DNA of 64,000 nucleotides. Source: Coprococcus phoceensis (GTDB lineage: Bacteria > Bacillota > Clostridia > Lachnospirales > Lachnospiraceae). Below, one piece after another: positions 33,683 through 41,504 of this stretch (the first letter of the stretch is position 1; every line of letters starts with the position of its first letter). A program made the position numbers and the translations under genes. Under the pieces are notes generated by a model. It made no database searches. It had not been told where the DNA came from and saw only the letters and a list, made by a program, of their open reading frames with translations. The stretch covers positions 1,649,421 to 1,713,420 of the forward strand of contig NZ_FNWC01000007.1 of NCBI RefSeq assembly GCF_900104635.1, given 5' to 3'.

Positions 33683-34056
33683 CAGACAGAATCCGAAGCA
33701 CCAATGTCCGGTTTAACCTGGACAAGGAGATCCCTGCCCAGGCATGGCAGTATCTCCAGACTATGGACAGGCAGGAATTCAAATCCTACAGTCAGGTGAT
33801 CGCCGCCGCTCTGGTAGATTACTTTGACCGCTATTACAAAAGCCGGGAAGATCCCTATCTGGAAACTCGGGAGCGGGAAGAACAGTTTGTACAGCAGATC
33901 GTCTCTGCGGTGGAGAAGTCTATGGAAAAAGCACTTCCAGTCTTTCTGGCCGGCTGCATGGCCGGGCTGTCAAAGTCCAATGCAGCCGTTCCCCCTGCAG
34001 AATCTCCGGCGACTGACCCTGACGCCGATGTGGACTGGGATTTTCTGGGCGAGTAG
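33679..34056 (+). CDS. ParR-like DNA-binding adaptor
   Basis: 125 residues. The N-terminal 50 residues look like a ribbon-helix-helix: RSTNVRFNLDKEIPAQAWQY, 'KSYSQVIAAALVDYFDRYY'. A charged helix and a Pro/Ala/Asp-rich end DPDADVDWDFLGE follow. ParR proteins bind centromere repeats by such a fold and contact ParM by an acidic/hydrophobic C-terminus. Four-base overlap with the ParM gene supports the pairing. Confidence 0.75.
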   Translation: MTDRIRSTNVRFNLDKEIPAQAWQYLQTMDRQEFKSYSQVIAAALVDYFDRYYKSREDPYLETREREEQFVQQIVSAVEKSMEKALPVFLAGCMAGLSKSNAAVPPAESPATDPDADVDWDFLGE

Positions 34057-34089
34057 TCCCTGAACCTGTCATATGAGGGGAGGTAGCAC

Positions 34090-34638
34090 ATGACACATTT
34101 TCTCACGCCGGGCAGCCAGATCCTGAACTATCTGGTATTCCCAAAATTTTTACTGGAAATAGATGATCTGAATGAGACAGCAAAGATCCTTTACATGATC
34201 CTGCTCGACCGGGCAAGGCTGTCACAGAAGAATGACAGATGGACGGATGAAAATGGCCATGTATACCTCTTCTTCACCATACCCTCTCTGGCAGACGCCA
34301 TGCATAAGAGCGAAATGACCATCAAAACGGCGCTGAAAGCACTGGAAGAAAAACAGCTCATTTATCGAAAGCGTCAGGGGATCGGACGTCCTAACCGCAT
34401 CTATGTAAAGTATCCGGATGCCCTGCCGTCCACAGACAGAAAACTGTCCATCAGGGAGACAGAAAACTGTCTGTCAGAGAGACAGGATCTTGTCTGTCAG
34501 AAAGACAGGAATCTGTCCGGTAGTAAAAATAAGAAGAACAAATATCAAGAGAGAAACCGATGGGATCGGGGAAACCGCATTCCTTACGGCCCCGGTTCCG
34601 ACCGGAAATATGAATGCAAGGAGGAGGAAAGCCTATGA
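34090..34638 (+). CDS. RepA_N-type plasmid replication initiator
   Basis: 182 residues, ATG with GAGGGGAGGTAG upstream. The N-terminus FLTPGSQILNYLVFPKFLLE, 'LNETAKILYMILLDRARLSQ', GHVYLFFTIPSLADAMHKSE and 'TALKALEEKQLIYRKRQGIGRPNRIYV' is the RepA_N initiator winged-helix domain. The C-terminal third is a low-similarity basic/acidic tail shorter than in large RepA_N proteins. Four 23-bp iterons lie within the gene, just as origins of RepA_N plasmids lie inside rep. The initiator likely binds them. Confidence 0.86.
   Translation: MTHFLTPGSQILNYLVFPKFLLEIDDLNETAKILYMILLDRARLSQKNDRWTDENGHVYLFFTIPSLADAMHKSEMTIKTALKALEEKQLIYRKRQGIGRPNRIYVKYPDALPSTDRKLSIRETENCLSERQDLVCQKDRNLSGSKNKKNKYQERNRWDRGNRIPYGPGSDRKYECKEEESL
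34435..34517 (+). repeat. Four 23-bp iterons, putative plasmid origin
   Basis: Palindromic 14-mers begin at 34,435, 34,458, 34,481 and 34,504, exactly 23 bases apart: GACAGAAAACTGTC twice, then GACAGGATCTTGTC and GACAGGAATCTGTC, separated by TGTCAGAGA-like spacers. The exact period, the symmetry and the location inside a RepA_N gene indicate initiator binding sites. Confidence 0.82.
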
Positions 34639-35447
34639 CCTTAAAAGAGGACGAATATTTAAACGAAGCGGACGGGCTCATTTACTGTTCCAAATGCCAT
34701 ACGCCGCGGCAGTGCAGAGTCCAGCTTGGCGGGAAAGAATTCCGTCCGGCCATACGGTGCCGCTGTCAGCAGGACGCATACGAACAGCAGGAGAAAGAAC
34801 GGAAACAGCGGGAATTCCTGGAGCATATCTCACGGCTCAAAGCCAGCGGCCTGCAGGACAAAGCGCTGCGGGATTATAACTTTTCCAATAACAAAGGCTA
34901 TAATCCGGAAATCCGGAAAGCACATGAGTATGTCGCCCACTGGAAGGAGATGAAAGAAAAGTCTCTGGGGCTTCTGCTCTGGGGAGATGTAGGAACAGGG
35001 AAATCCTTTTTTGCCGGATGTATCGCTAACGCACTGTTGGAACAGGGCGTGCCGGTTCTGATGACCAATTTTGCCCGCATCCTGAACACCTTGACCGGGA
35101 TGTACTCCGATGACCGGAACCGGTTCATTGAAAGCTTCAATCAATACAGCCTGCTGATCATCGATGACCTTGGCGTAGAACGCAGTTCTGAGTTTGCCCT
35201 GGAGCAGGTATTCAGTGTCATCGACAGCCGTTACCGGAGCAGGAAACCCATAATCATCACAACAAATCTGACTCTGGAAGAGCTGAAAAAACCGCAGGAT
35301 CTGGCACACGCCAGAATTTATGACCGCATACTGGAGCGCTGTATTCCCGTGAAGATCAGCCGTCAGAATATACGGGAGATGAATGCCGCTTCTAACCTGA
35401 AAGCAGTACGGAAACTGTTCCAATCTGACACCGTGGACAGGAAATAG
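34635..35447 (+). CDS. DnaC/IstB-like helicase-loader ATPase
   Basis: 270 residues from ATG 34635 (AAGGAGGAAAGCCT). An N-terminal cysteine region (LIYCSKCHTPRQCRVQLGGK, RCRCQQ) probably binds zinc. The AAA core has Walker A LLLWGDVGTGKSFFAGCIAN, Walker B SLLIIDDLGVERSSEFA and sensor 'RKPIIITTNLTLEEL' with the arginine finger region 'YDRILERCIPV'. It would load the host DnaB helicase at the element's origin. It overlaps the rep gene by four bases, so both are coupled. Confidence 0.9.
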   Translation: MTLKEDEYLNEADGLIYCSKCHTPRQCRVQLGGKEFRPAIRCRCQQDAYEQQEKERKQREFLEHISRLKASGLQDKALRDYNFSNNKGYNPEIRKAHEYVAHWKEMKEKSLGLLLWGDVGTGKSFFAGCIANALLEQGVPVLMTNFARILNTLTGMYSDDRNRFIESFNQYSLLIIDDLGVERSSEFALEQVFSVIDSRYRSRKPIIITTNLTLEELKKPQDLAHARIYDRILERCIPVKISRQNIREMNAASNLKAVRKLFQSDTVDRK

Positions 35448-35471
35448 CATACCAGAAGAACAGGAAAACCA

Positions 35472-35550
35472 TACCGGTCAGATCAAGACCTCACACGCAC
35501 ACAGGTATCAGTACCGGAACACGGCACAGCCGGTACCGGACAGATACCGG
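35472..35550. repeat. Four TACCGG repeats upstream of the DUF3847 gene
   Basis: TACCGG occurs at 35,472, 35,512, 35,534 and 35,545 in the 115-base gap between the loader gene and the DUF3847 gene; one copy extends to the palindrome CCGGTACCGG. They may be protein-binding sites near the transfer genes or for partition. Confidence 0.4.
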
Positions 35551-35562
35551 AAAGGAACTTTT

Positions 35563-35784
35563 ATGGAAAAATTATCAACAGAAGAAACAAAAAAGCAGTT
35601 ACTGCAGGCAAAACACCGGATGGAGGCTGCCCAGGCCAGAGACCGGAAAAAAGAGCGGAGCGCCCGGACAAGGCGTCTGATCCTGGAAGGAGCGGAACTG
35701 GAACGTGTTGTACCGGAAGTCCGGGAGATGACAACGGAGGAGCTTCGGCATTTTCTTCTGCTCCATTTACAGAAACATTCTTAA
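35563..35784 (+). CDS. DUF3847 family protein (mobilisation accessory)
   Basis: 73 residues, ATG with CGGAAAGGAAC upstream. A coiled-coil start (STEETKKQLLQAKHRMEAAQ), then RKKERSARTRRLILEGAELE and MTTEELRHFLLLHL. This is the DUF3847 layout, small proteins found directly before MobA/MobL relaxases in Firmicutes elements. It may act like MobC at oriT; that is inferred from neighbourhood. Confidence 0.78.
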   Translation: MEKLSTEETKKQLLQAKHRMEAAQARDRKKERSARTRRLILEGAELERVVPEVREMTTEELRHFLLLHLQKHS

Positions 35785-36135
35785 GCAGCAATAGCTCTGC
35801 ATGTTTTTATTCCCGAAGGGCGCACTTACTCACCACTTCGTCGTCGCAAAGTCCGCTTTGCGGGATCCCCGTGAAGCGGTGGTATCCCTCCCGCTGGTCG
35901 GGCTCGTGCGCTCTGCCGAGGGCTATCCGCTGCTGGCAGGCAGCACCGGCTATGCAGCCATCCATCCGCCAGACTCCGGCGGATACACCTGCCGGAAGAA
36001 CACCGGCAAATTTTCCGGCAGGATCCTCCAGCCGGAGATGGCTGTCTGAGAAAACCTGCCACCGGCAGCTTTTCTGTAGAAAAACATGGAAACAACCATG
36101 CTCCTTTATAGTACAGCGATATTCACAGGAAGGAG
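35785..36135 (+). other. 351-bp gap before the relaxase, candidate oriT
   Basis: No gene is seen. A perfect hairpin CGCAAAG-TCCG-CTTTGCG lies at 35,845-35,862 after the CACTTCGTCGTCGCAAAG stretch, followed by GC-rich DNA with several short Gly/Cys-codon-like repeats. Relaxase recognition sites with a short hairpin next to the nick are usual directly upstream of mob genes. The nick itself cannot be read. Confidence 0.45.
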
Positions 36136-37854
36136 ATGATCGTTATCGCAATTTACCATATGTCGGCAAAAGTGGTCAGCCGTGGCGCAGGCCGTTCCGC
36201 CGTTGCTGCTTCTGCCTATCTTAGTTGCAGTCGCATGTATAATGATTACGATGGTGTCCAGCATGATTATACCCGGAAACAGGGACTTATTTTTCAGGAA
36301 GTCCTTCTCCCTCCAAAGGCTTCACCAGAATGGAAAGATCGGGAGCAGCTCTGGAATGCCGTGGAACGAGCCGAGAAAACCAAAGACAGCAGGCTTGCCA
36401 GAGAATTTGTTGTCGCACTTCCCATTGAACTGCCAAGGAAGGCACAAATCTCATTACTCCGTGATTTCATCCAAAATAATTTTGTCGATATGGGAATGTG
36501 TGCTGACTTTGCGATCCACGACACAGACGGTCATAATCCCCACGCCCATATCCTGCTAACCGTCCGCCCGCTGGAAACTGACGGAACCTGGCAGTATAAA
36601 ACACAGAAAGAATACCTCTGCATCAGGAATGGGGAAGAAAAAGGCTTTACTGCCTCCGAATTTAAAGATGCTCAGACAAAGGGGTGGGAAAAGCAATATC
36701 CTTATAAAGTCGGAAAAAAAAAGGTATATATGACACCTTCAGCAGCCCAGGAACATGGTTATATCCGAGCAGACAAACATCCGAAAAGCACCCGTTTCGG
36801 CAGACAGAATCCTGTTTCAGAACAGTGGAACAGCGAAGCACAGCTTCGAGAATGGCGGAAAGCATGGGCAGATGCAGTCAACCATACTTTACAGGAACAT
36901 CAGATCGACACCCGGATAGATCACCGTAGTTTTGCTGATCAGGGACGTGATGAACAGCCTACCATCCATGAGGGATACCATGCAAGAGATATGGAGAAGA
37001 AAGGATTGATTTCCGACCGCTGTGAGATCAACCGGCAGATACGATCAGACAATCGACTCTTCCGGGAATTAAAACGGCAGGTAGAAAAACTGGCAAAGAC
37101 AATCAGCGCAAATATCCCTGCCATCGCCAGACGATTGGAACAGCTCCGGGGTACAATGATTATGATCCGCTATTATCTGTTCCATAACCGTATGCAGGCA
37201 TCCTCCGCAAGTAAATGGATCTCTATGATCACACCGGTTTTGAAGAAATACAAAGCCATCACAAAGACAATCCGGACAAAGCAGGCTGAAAAGAAGTCCC
37301 TCCAGTCACAGAAAAAGGAACTCAACTTTCTGCAGCCGGTTCAGTACTATCAGATCAGCCGGAAGATCACGACTCTTACTGAGGATATTGAGGAATTACT
37401 ATCGCTGAAAGAACGACTTATCTCTGATAATTATTTTCACAATGAATCTGAAATTAAAACTAGCGAATTAACTCTACAAAAACAGCAAGATTTTTTAAAT
37501 AAACTGAACTTACAAAACGAAAACTTATGGAACCAGCTAACAGAAAATCAAAAACTATTTCAGGAAATAAAAAAAACTGTTTGCTCTGAAAAATTGGAGG
37601 AACTGTTTGACACCAGAGCTGATATGAGAGAAACCGTCAGAAATCAGATTTATCAGAAATTATCTCAGACAATAGGACAGGAATTCGATACATCCCTGTT
37701 TTATGACTCTGTCAGAGATATAGATAACCGCCTACTTGAAGATTCAGAAGCATTCCGTACCCAAGCTTTTCAAAAACAGATTGCAAAAGAATTGGGATTC
37801 AGGAAAGATCAATCTAGCCTGCAAAAAAGAAAAATTCAAGATTATCAACGATAA
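36136..37854 (+). CDS. mobA: MobA/MobL-family relaxase
   Basis: 572 residues. The N-terminal relaxase has IAIYHMSAKVVSRGAGRSAV then AASAYLS (family start), 'LAREFVVALPIELPRKAQIS' and the metal-binding HUH motif IHDTDGHNPHAHILLTVRP. The remaining 300 residues are long coiled coil, AT-rich toward the end (37,430-37,600). It nicks oriT and pilots single-stranded DNA to a recipient with a helper conjugation system. The ATG at 36136 abuts the AGGAAGGAG site; homologues begin at the Ala-Ile-Tyr six codons later, where this copy has ATC instead of ATG. The start is thus slightly uncertain. Confidence 0.92.
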   Translation: MIVIAIYHMSAKVVSRGAGRSAVAASAYLSCSRMYNDYDGVQHDYTRKQGLIFQEVLLPPKASPEWKDREQLWNAVERAEKTKDSRLAREFVVALPIELPRKAQISLLRDFIQNNFVDMGMCADFAIHDTDGHNPHAHILLTVRPLETDGTWQYKTQKEYLCIRNGEEKGFTASEFKDAQTKGWEKQYPYKVGKKKVYMTPSAAQEHGYIRADKHPKSTRFGRQNPVSEQWNSEAQLREWRKAWADAVNHTLQEHQIDTRIDHRSFADQGRDEQPTIHEGYHARDMEKKGLISDRCEINRQIRSDNRLFRELKRQVEKLAKTISANIPAIARRLEQLRGTMIMIRYYLFHNRMQASSASKWISMITPVLKKYKAITKTIRTKQAEKKSLQSQKKELNFLQPVQYYQISRKITTLTEDIEELLSLKERLISDNYFHNESEIKTSELTLQKQQDFLNKLNLQNENLWNQLTENQKLFQEIKKTVCSEKLEELFDTRADMRETVRNQIYQKLSQTIGQEFDTSLFYDSVRDIDNRLLEDSEAFRTQAFQKQIAKELGFRKDQSSLQKRKIQDYQR

Positions 37855-37930
37855 AGGGGATCACCTTTCTCTAATATTTATGTGCAAAACTATATAATAT
37901 TTATATAAACGAAATTTTAAATATCAATTT

Positions 37931-37996
37931 TATGCCCTCCTGCGCTGTTTATTTGCAGTTTGCAAACCAACATTAATCCGAGCGCAGGAGGGCATA
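37931..37996. repeat. Perfect 16-bp inverted repeat after the relaxase
   Basis: TATGCCCTCCTGCGCT (37,931-37,946) and AGCGCAGGAGGGCATA (37,981-37,996) are perfect complements around a 34-base spacer. It lies in the 217-base gap between the mobilisation module and the sugar cargo. No convincing T-run follows on either strand, so a plain terminator is doubtful; a protein-binding or recombination site at a mosaic border is possible. Confidence 0.6.
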
Positions 37997-38071
37997 TTTA
38001 TATCTAAAACTCTGTGTTTCTCAGGTATAGCAGGAGAAGTTTATAAAATTTTTATGGGATAATGAATCTTT

Positions 38072-39097
38072 CTACGCTGTCCTGATCAATGAAAATTCGG
38101 ACAATTCTACTGTTGAAGCAAGGGTATCAATTTCTGCAATTGCTCCCATTGAGATAACCATAGAAGCATTCGTCTCTGTTTCGTCATTCATTGTAAACTC
38201 TACTGTAAACTCTTCCTCCTGATCTTTATCCAGCACCAGGTCTTCTCCACCAAACCAATTGTAGCTCGGGCTGAGCATTGCCAGTTTGATCGTCCGGGCT
38301 TCTGAAGACTTTGCCTTGAATGTAACTTTGTAGTGCTCTCCCTGTTCAAGAACGATTCCATTCTGTTTTAGCTGTACATTCCAGTCCTCGGTTCCAACAT
38401 TGCTAATCTTATATACGGCACGCCCATTCTCAAAAGAAACATCCGCTGCTCCCGGAGATGTAACCGCATTCTCCCAGCCTTCATTTCCGGAAGAAAAATC
38501 ACTGTTTACCAGAAGGTTTTCTCCTACTGGCTGTTCACCGATATCCGGTGCATCAATTTTTTCAAGATTAATATTGTCAATACATATCCGATGTTTTTCT
38601 GTTATCTGCCTTCCTCCAACTGCTCCCATAGAAATACTGAGAAGCGCTTTCGGATCTGTTTCGCCTGTCATCTGAAAAACAGTCTCATATTTATTATAAT
38701 CGGTTCCCAGTTCTACGATTTTTTCTCCCGAATAAGGTGTCCCGTCATCATCACTAGATCCATCTCTCTGGATCGCAAACATCAGCTCTCTTGGTATACT
38801 TGCCTTAGCATCAAGAGAAAGCCTGTACCACTGTCCCTTTTCAAGTTCCACATTGTTTTGCTTCAGCTGGATCTTCCATGCCGCATCTCCTGTATTATTA
38901 ATTGTAAAATCCGCAGCATTGTCTTCGCTCAGGCTGCTTTCCTGGATATAAACTTCTGTCCCCGGAACGAGAAGTTCCGCACAACGTCCTGTATTTTTCA
39001 CATGAACAGTCTCCCGTTTTCCTTCCAGATCCACATGGGCGATAAAACGGTTTGGTCTTTCTATAAAAACAGCCTTCCGTATTCTGTCATATTTCAT
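38072..39097 (-). pseudogene. Chimera: SfsA N-terminus joined to two CBM-like domains
   Basis: 341 residues from ATG 39097 (CAGGAAAT upstream). Residues 1-50 (KYDRIRKAVFIERPNRFIAH, ETVHVKNTGRCAELLVPGTE) are the start of SfsA, a cytosolic nucleic-acid-binding protein normally about 230 residues long. From about residue 55 the protein changes to two carbohydrate-binding modules of the CBM4/9 type: NTGDAAWKIQLKQNNVELEK ... and NLLVNSDFSSGNEGWENAV ... NVQLKQNGIVLEQGEHYKVT. There is no signal peptide, which extracellular CBM proteins need. The likely origin is a deletion that joined sfsA to the end of a secreted glycanase. It may be a dead remnant. Confidence 0.72.
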
Positions 39098-39204
39098 ATT
39101 TCCTGAACCTCTTCCTTGTGTTACGAACTTACAATATAAAAACATCATTAAAATGTTTTGTAAATCTTTATTATGATTCAAACATTTTATCATATATTTT
39201 TTCA

Positions 39205-39252
39205 GATAAAAAGGGATTGATGCTTTGATAAAAGTCTCAATCCCTTTTTGAA
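39205..39252 (-). terminator. Terminator of the sugar operon
   Basis: AAAGGGATTGA (39,210-39,220) and TCAATCCCTTT (39,237-39,247) form a perfect 11-bp stem; T-runs flank both sides. It follows the GH13 gene, the last gene of the minus-strand operon. Confidence 0.82.
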
Positions 39253-39290
39253 CGATATAAATTAGATTATTGCATGTAAATGCACATATA

Positions 39291-40709
39291 TCACATTAAC
39301 GAGCAAATTTCTTCAATACGGTATGCCCGTACCCCTCCCCCGGCATTATAATCACCAGGAACAGTAACTTTAAGGCATTTCATATTCTTTGCCCGCACAA
39401 TTTTTATTTCATTTGTCCATAAATTTGTAATTTTATATTCGCCCTCTTCCTTCCATCCCATCTCATTTAAAGGAATTTTAATAACAAAATCCCTTTCTTC
39501 TATCCCCTCATTTCCCACAACCAAAATGGCCTGTCCAAAAGCATTATATCTTATATATGGAGTCGAACCACTCTTAGGAATACATTTAGTAGAAAGAATG
39601 TTTGTAGCTTTTCTGTCATAATGAAGCAAATCCGAATTTTCGTTTCTAATACGTAATATTTTTTTGCAGTCTTCCAACATCTCCTTTTTTGTAGGCAAAT
39701 CAATTTCTGACCAATTCAACCTATTTCCTAACAGCCAGCCTCCTGCTGGTGTATCATGATTATCATCATAGAAATCAATTTCTTTACTCGTTTCAAATCC
39801 ATCATAAATCTTTTTCTGCAATTTACTAACACAATGCACGTTTGCATTAAACTCTTCTCCTGCCATAAAAAGAGGAATGTTATACCCAAACACTGCGCAA
39901 TATCCAAATTTGAATCTGCTCCCTCTAAGTGCATAATAATTTCCCTCTCCCATTAGAATTCCTTCATCATGACAGCTAATCTGCATAGTTGCATATTGCG
40001 GATTCGGGCTAAAATCAGCTGCCATATCATGACTAAAGTTATCTCTATCACATTGTCTAATATGGTAACGACTGTTTTCACCCATAATAACAATCTCATG
40101 GCCCTTATTACGACATTCCCAGGCAATTTCATCCCATACACTAAGAACTTGTTCAAAAGAAGAAACACCGTTCGGACCATCTAACCGATATCCGTCAAAT
40201 CCAAATTCTATCGTGTTCTTAATCCAAAGATCAATCCACCACTGACGAAATTTAGAATTAGAATAATCAAAATCTGCCATCCCCCATTCGCTTCCTCGAA
40301 ACCAATCCGGATGCTTTTGTACTAATGGACTCTCGAAAATCACACCATGTGTCACTGCTTCTGCAATAACACGAATCCCCAATTTATGAGCCTCGTTCAC
40401 CAGTTCTTTTAGTTCTTCGACACTTCCCAGCTCTTCATCTGGATATTCTGGTGTAACCATAGCATAAACTGTCCAAAACCCAGAAAAGAACTCACTTCCT
40501 TGTGTCACTCCAGCCAACCATATAGTATTAACCCCAAGCTCTTTCAAATATTCCAATTTTTCTTTTGTACTTCTAAACGTCCCGCTTCCTGATCCACTTC
40601 CTTCTCCATCTGGAGAAGTAAATGTTTTAGGATTCAATTCATAAATCACTGCATTTTTAAGCCATTGAGGAGAGGGAGTGGGATTTTCTGTTTTTACTTC
40701 AATATGAGC
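39291..40709 (-). CDS. GH13 alpha-amylase-family glycosidase, cytosolic
   Basis: 472 residues from ATG 40709 (AAGAAGGAGAACA). The barrel starts AVIYELNPKTFTSPDGEGSG and has the GH13 regions: LGIRVIAEAVTHG (region I changed from DxVxNH), GFDGYRLDGP with the Arg and nucleophile Asp, VIMGENS with the acid/base Glu, and DDNHDTP with the third Asp. Without a signal peptide it must act on a sugar taken up by the ABC transporter. Region I is unusual, so the substrate may differ from starch. Last gene of the cluster; its start overlaps deoC by 11 bases. Confidence 0.85.
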   Translation of the reverse strand, partial: AHIEVKTENPTPSPQWLKNAVIYELNPKTFTSPDGEGSGSGSGTFRSTKEKLEYLKELGVNTIWLAGVTQGSEFFSGFWTVYAMVTPEYPDEELGSVEELKELVNEAHKLGIRVIAEAVTHGVIFESPLVQKHPDWFRGSEWGMADFDYSNSKFRQWWIDLWIKNTIEFGFDGYRLDGPNGVSSFEQVLSVWDEIAWECRNKGHEIVIMGENSRYHIRQCDRDNFSHDMAADFSPNPQYATMQISCHDEGILMGEGNYYALRGSRFKFGYCAVFGYNIPLFMAGEEFNANVHCVSKLQKKIYDGFETSKEIDFYDDNHDTPAGGWLLGNRLNWSEIDLPTKKEMLEDCKKILRIRNENSDLLHYDRKATNILSTKCIPKSGSTPYIRYNAFGQAILVVGNEGIEERDFVIKIPLNEMGWKEEGEYKITNLWTNEIKIVRAKNMKCLKVTVPGDYNAGGGVRAYRIEEICSLM

Positions 40710-41412
40710 CATTGTTCTCCTTCTTTCTCTTCCAATCTTCAAACTCTTCAAGGATTTTTATCGAACTGCTTGTTCCAATTCTTACAGCACCCGCATCGAT
40801 CATTTTTGCGCAAGTTTCCCAATCTCTGATTCCACCTGCCGCTTTTACATTAACGCAGCTCCCTACTGTCTTTTTCATTAACCGAACAACATCCTCTGTT
40901 GCACCCCCAGTGCCAAACCCTGTACTTGTTTTTACAAAATCCGGTTGGACATCTTTAGCTATTTTTGCGATATTTACAATCTCTTCCTCTGTTAAATAGC
41001 ATATTTCAAAAATAACTTTTGATATTACATTGCTCTTTTTACACAAGGAAACCATTTCTTTCATTTCATTTCTGATATAATCCCAATTTCCCTCTTTTGC
41101 TTCTCCAATATTAATAACATAATCTATTTCATCTGCTCCATCAGCAATCGCTACTTTTGTTTCAAATATTTTCACTTCCATTGAAACTTGTCCCAACGGA
41201 AATCCTATTGCCGCCCCTACATGAACAGAAGTTCCTTTCAGAAACTCTTTGCACACTGCCGTTTGTACAGAATTAACCGCAACCATAGCAAAATTATTAG
41301 CAGACGCTTCAGCACATAATTTTTCAAAATCATTTTTTACTGCATATGGTTTTAAATTTGTATGATCAAACATAGCACACAACTGTTCTCTTGTAATATT
41401 TTCACTTTTCAT
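40699..41412 (-). CDS. deoC: DeoC-type class I aldolase
   Basis: 237 residues from ATG 41412 (GGAGAATGAT). It has MFDHTNLKPYAVKNDFEKLC, the family's VGAAIGFPLGQVSMEVKIFE, DEIDYVINIGEAKEGNWDYI, the Schiff-base lysine in DFVKTSTGFGTGGATEDVV and 'VKAAGGIRDWETCAKMIDAG'. DeoC cleaves 2-deoxyribose-5-phosphate to glyceraldehyde-3-phosphate and acetaldehyde. In this cluster, with a sugar kinase and isomerase, it may cleave another phosphorylated ketose or deoxysugar. All catalytic residues are present. Confidence 0.92.
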   Translation of the reverse strand: MKSENITREQLCAMFDHTNLKPYAVKNDFEKLCAEASANNFAMVAVNSVQTAVCKEFLKGTSVHVGAAIGFPLGQVSMEVKIFETKVAIADGADEIDYVINIGEAKEGNWDYIRNEMKEMVSLCKKSNVISKVIFEICYLTEEEIVNIAKIAKDVQPDFVKTSTGFGTGGATEDVVRLMKKTVGSCVNVKAAGGIRDWETCAKMIDAGAVRIGTSSSIKILEEFEDWKRKKENNGSY

Positions 41413-41504
41413 ATCATTCTCCGTACGATGCTTGCAAAAGCATATTCTCATACATATCCTTTCTATAGAGTAACTGTTTTTCTTTACTAAAGTTCTTTTT
41501 TAAT

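Noticed and set aside
34435..34517. Evenly spaced palindromic repeats that resemble a small CRISPR array
   Set aside because: Only four units with a 23-bp period and spacers of nine similar bases, located inside a coding sequence of a plasmid initiator; iterons fit, CRISPR does not.
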